Origin: Psychrobacter coccoides
GTDB lineage: Bacteria > Pseudomonadota > Gammaproteobacteria > Pseudomonadales > Moraxellaceae
Direction of reading: 5' to 3'
NCBI RefSeq assembly: GCF_017498085.1
Contig: NZ_JAGBKM010000025.1
Location: 1-38,730 of the forward strand
Length of the DNA: 38,730 bases
Part shown: positions 36,439-38,730 of the stretch, piece after piece
Position numbering within the stretch: position 1 is the stretch's first letter
Layout: the number at the start of each line of letters is the position of its first letter
The notes under the pieces: model-generated
Databases searched by the model: none
Told to the model about the DNA's origin: nothing
The model's input: the letters and a program-made list of their open reading frames with translations, nothing else
Made by a program: the position numbers and the translations under genes

Positions 36439-36873
36439 ATGGGACTTGAGACATCATACTTATTAATCGGTACCTTGGCAAAAAAAGCGAATACTACCAA
36501 AGATACCGTCCGCCATTATGACCAACTGGGTCTGTTGCGCACTCGCAAACGCCAGGCAGGGTCACGACTTTATACTGAGTTCCATCCTGAATGTATTGAG
36601 CGTATTGAGCTGATCAAAAGCGCCCAAGCCATCGGATTTACTCTCACTGAAATCAGAGATAGCCTCAATGATTATTACGACGGCCAACTGGACATCGACT
36701 TACAGCTGACCCTCACCCAACAAAAACTGACACAAGTAAAAAAACAACAGGCCAATATCAATGTTATGGTTGAGCTGTTAAGTGAACGCATTGAAGTTCT
36801 TGAGCGTATGAAAGCAGACAGCCATTATATGCCTCATGAGATATGTCAAAAAACGCCATCAACCGATCCATAA
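36439..36873 (+). CDS. MerR-family transcriptional regulator
   Basis: From the ATG at 36439 (AGGG upstream) it has 144 residues. The N-terminal winged helix-turn-helix is typical (IGTLAKKANTTKDTVRHYDQLGLLRTRKRQAGSRLYTEF), followed by the second helical pair (IELIKSAQAIGFTLTEIRDSL) and a long dimerisation coiled coil (LTQQKLTQVKKQQANINVMVELLSERIEVLERM). The metal-binding cysteines of MerR, CueR or ZntR are absent from the expected loop; only one Cys is near the C-terminus. The signal is therefore not clear. A start at 36382 adds 19 residues upstream of the usual MerR beginning and is less likely. No partner gene is adjacent on the same strand, so its target is unknown. Confidence 0.8.
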   Translation: MGLETSYLLIGTLAKKANTTKDTVRHYDQLGLLRTRKRQAGSRLYTEFHPECIERIELIKSAQAIGFTLTEIRDSLNDYYDGQLDIDLQLTLTQQKLTQVKKQQANINVMVELLSERIEVLERMKADSHYMPHEICQKTPSTDP

Positions 36874-36905
36874 TACTCGCTAAATATCATCTGTTTTATT
36901 CATCA

Positions 36906-37409
36906 TCAAGGGTACATCAGCTGCATAATTAGAGCATCAACGGCCGCTTGCTGTGGCAGTTGATAGTAGTTTTTGCGCTGGTGAATGATACTAAAGCCTT
37001 GTCGCTCATACAGTGCAATGGCCGCTTTATTATCTGCCCGCACCTCTAACATTAAGTGTGCTACTTTACTCTGCTTGAGTACTGTATTTAACTCGGTAAA
37101 CATGTGGGTCGCCACACCCTGACGCTGATAGTCAGGATGAGTGCCAATGCGTAAAATCTCACTTTGCTCAAAAACGACTTGATAAAGACAATAGCCGATG
37201 ACCTTGTATTGAGCGGCTTCTTTTTTACCGTTTTTATCATAAACAATGAGCATATTGATGCTATCTTGCTCAAGTAAATCAGTCATTGATTGAACACACC
37301 AAGCATCTTGTGGCTGCACCCTGTCTTCAATAGCTGCTACTGCCTGTATTAAAGACGCTAGCTCTGTTGCAGTGCTTGCTAATGTATTTATATTGTCTAC
37401 AGTAAACAC
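36906..37409 (-). CDS. rimI: GNAT acetyltransferase, RimI-like
   Basis: This 167-residue GNAT N-acetyltransferase has the acetyl-CoA-binding motif A in ILRIGTHPDYQRQGVATHMF (about 84-103) and motif B in LEVRADNKAAIALYERQGF, with a C-terminal YYQLPQQAAVDALIMQL typical of RimI, which acetylates the N-terminal Ala of ribosomal protein S18. The N-terminal 50 residues are less typical, and no tsaB or other partner is adjacent. The RimI call is likely, but related GNATs remain possible. The start is GTG with AGAGGG seven bases upstream. It lies after tuf on the same strand, behind a terminator. Confidence 0.75.
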   Translation of the reverse strand: MFTVDNINTLASTATELASLIQAVAAIEDRVQPQDAWCVQSMTDLLEQDSINMLIVYDKNGKKEAAQYKVIGYCLYQVVFEQSEILRIGTHPDYQRQGVATHMFTELNTVLKQSKVAHLMLEVRADNKAAIALYERQGFSIIHQRKNYYQLPQQAAVDALIMQLMYP

Positions 37410-37450
37410 AGCTTATCCCTCTATTGTTATTCAGTCATCTTATGATAGCC

Positions 37451-37482
37451 AAAAAAAAGCCACCCTATAAAGGATGGCTTTT
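37451..37482 (-). terminator. Rho-independent terminator after tuf
   Basis: Read on the minus strand, AAAAGCCATCCT, a 4-nt loop and AGGGTGGCTTTT, then TTTT, give a 12-bp stem with one G-U pair (plus-strand arms at 37455-37466 and 37471-37482). It starts about 40 bases past the tuf stop and is the expected strong terminator for a highly expressed gene. Confidence 0.92.
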
Positions 37483-37521
37483 CACTAATCAATACCTTCA
37501 TCAGCTTACGCTGAGTATCAT

Positions 37522-38712
37522 TTAGTTTTTAACGTTAGCTACCACACCAGCACCTACAGTACGGCCACCTTCACGGATAGCGAAACGTAGGCCTTTATCC
37601 ATAGCGATTGGGTGGATAAGCTCTACGCTCATCTCAACGTTGTCGCCTGGCATAACCATTTCAGTACCGTCTTGTAGCTGGATTGCGCCAGTCACGTCAG
37701 TGGTACGGAAGTAGAACTGTGGACGATAGCCGTTTAGGAATGGCGTGTGACGACCACCTTCTTCTTTCGATAGTACGTATACTTCGGCGTCGAAGTTGGT
37801 GTGCGGGGTGATTGAACCTGGCTTCGCTAGTACTTGGCCACGTTGGACGTCTTCACGCTTGGTACCACGTAGTAGTACGCCACAGTTTTCACCAGCACGA
37901 CCTTCGTCTAGAAGCTTACGGAACATCTCAACACCAGTACAGGTGGTTTTTTGGGTGTCACGGATACCGACGATTTCGATTTCGTCGCCAACGCGTACGA
38001 TACCTGATTCAACACGGCCGGTAACAACGGTACCACGACCTGAGATTGAGAAGACGTCTTCGATTGGCATTAGGAATGCTTTGTCGACGTCACGCTCTGG
38101 CTCTGGGATGTAGGTGTCTAGGGTTTCTAGTAGTTCTAGAACTGCTGGTTCGCCGTATTTGCCGTCGTCGCCTTTTAGGGCTTGGGTGGCACTACCTTTC
38201 ATGATTGGGGTGTCGTCACCTGGGAAGTCGTAGTCGTTTAGAAGTTCACGTACTTCCATTTCTACGAGCTCTAGCAACTCTTCGTCGTCTACTAGGTCAC
38301 ATTTGTTCATGAAGACGATGATGTAGGGTACGCCAACCTGACGTGATAGCAGGATGTGCTCACGGGTTTGTGGCATTGGGCCGTCAGTGGCTGATACGAC
38401 TAAGATTGCGCCGTCCATCTGAGCGGCACCAGTGATCATGTTTTTGACGTAGTCGGCGTGACCTGGGCAGTCAACGTGGGCGTAGTGACGGGTTTCGGTG
38501 TCATACTCTACGTGTGAGGTGTTGATGGTGATGCCACGTGCTTTTTCTTCAGGCGCTGAGTCAATGGCTGCGTAGTCTTTGGCTTCGCCGCCTGAGGCTT
38601 TGGCTGCTACGGTTGCGATAGCGGCTGTTAGGGTGGTTTTACCGTGGTCAACGTGTCCGATGGTGCCGACGTTGACGTGGGGCTTGTTGCGTTCAAACTT
38701 GGCCTTTGCCAT
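37522..38712 (-). CDS. tuf: Elongation factor Tu
   Basis: EF-Tu brings aminoacyl-tRNA to the ribosome. The 396 residues match exactly. GTP-binding motifs are GHVDHGKT (19-26), DCPGH (81-85) and NKCD (136-139); the conserved tRNA-contact and C-terminal [10 protein letters not shown] are present. Codon use is strongly biased (CGT, GGT, ATC), unlike neighbouring genes, as expected for high expression. GAGGAA nine bases before the ATG is the ribosome-binding site. The upstream context (often fusA, or a tRNA gene) lies outside the window. Confidence 0.99.
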   Translation of the reverse strand: MAKAKFERNKPHVNVGTIGHVDHGKTTLTAAIATVAAKASGGEAKDYAAIDSAPEEKARGITINTSHVEYDTETRHYAHVDCPGHADYVKNMITGAAQMDGAILVVSATDGPMPQTREHILLSRQVGVPYIIVFMNKCDLVDDEELLELVEMEVRELLNDYDFPGDDTPIMKGSATQALKGDDGKYGEPAVLELLETLDTYIPEPERDVDKAFLMPIEDVFSISGRGTVVTGRVESGIVRVGDEIEIVGIRDTQKTTCTGVEMFRKLLDEGRAGENCGVLLRGTKREDVQRGQVLAKPGSITPHTNFDAEVYVLSKEEGGRHTPFLNGYRPQFYFRTTDVTGAIQLQDGTEMVMPGDNVEMSVELIHPIAMDKGLRFAIREGGRTVGAGVVANVKN

Positions 38713-38730
38713 GGGTATTTCCTCTTTATT

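Overview
The window looks like a chromosomal segment of a Moraxellaceae gammaproteobacterium, most probably Psychrobacter. This rests on the character of the housekeeping proteins (EF-Tu, FtsK, GlnD, TrxB), the map-glnD-dapC neighbourhood, moderate GC with AT-rich intergenic regions, and short GC-rich hairpin repeats between genes. No database search was possible, so the genus is an inference.

Layout. (1) 1-3900 is an accessory region. It holds an IS630-family insertion sequence whose transposase is split over two frames at an A8 tract, a small orphan ORF just beyond it, a class I methyltransferase, a lipoprotein with a 24-bp tandem repeat and a duplicated C-terminal domain, and a DUF2256 zinc-ribbon gene broken by an amber codon. 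(2) 3925-13252 on the minus strand is the most unusual part. It is a three-gene set, a YqiJ/NfeD-like OB-fold membrane protein, a YqiK-type flotillin and a 2070-residue DUF3686/AAA+ ATPase. A 360-bp gap packed with at least six inverted repeats separates the last two. (3) 13490-15131 has two minus-strand lipoproteins, a TolB-like beta-propeller and a META/HslJ-like protein, with a strong terminator. (4) 15498-24023 is mostly plus strand: map, glnD, a divergent two-helix membrane protein, dapC, and a DUF294/CBS nucleotidyltransferase-like protein followed by a DEDDh exonuclease. (5) 24252-28922, plus strand: dacB (PBP4) with a long N-terminal insertion, a small membrane protein, a YetF/DUF421 protein, rlmH and a DODA-type dioxygenase. 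(6) 28940-33899, minus strand: an amidase and ftsK. (7) 34392-38712: trxB-aat as a gapless pair, a MerR regulator, then rimI and tuf on the minus strand up to the window end.

Most of the window is core metabolism: nitrogen signalling (glnD), lysine and peptidoglycan precursors (dapC), wall remodelling (dacB), chromosome segregation (ftsK), N-terminal processing and protein turnover (map, aat, rimI), ribosome modification (rlmH) and translation (tuf). The best candidate for an under-described system is the OB-fold/flotillin/giant AAA+ cluster. Its parts suggest a membrane-microdomain scaffold working with a large mechanochemical ATPase, but nothing in the sequence gives the substrate.
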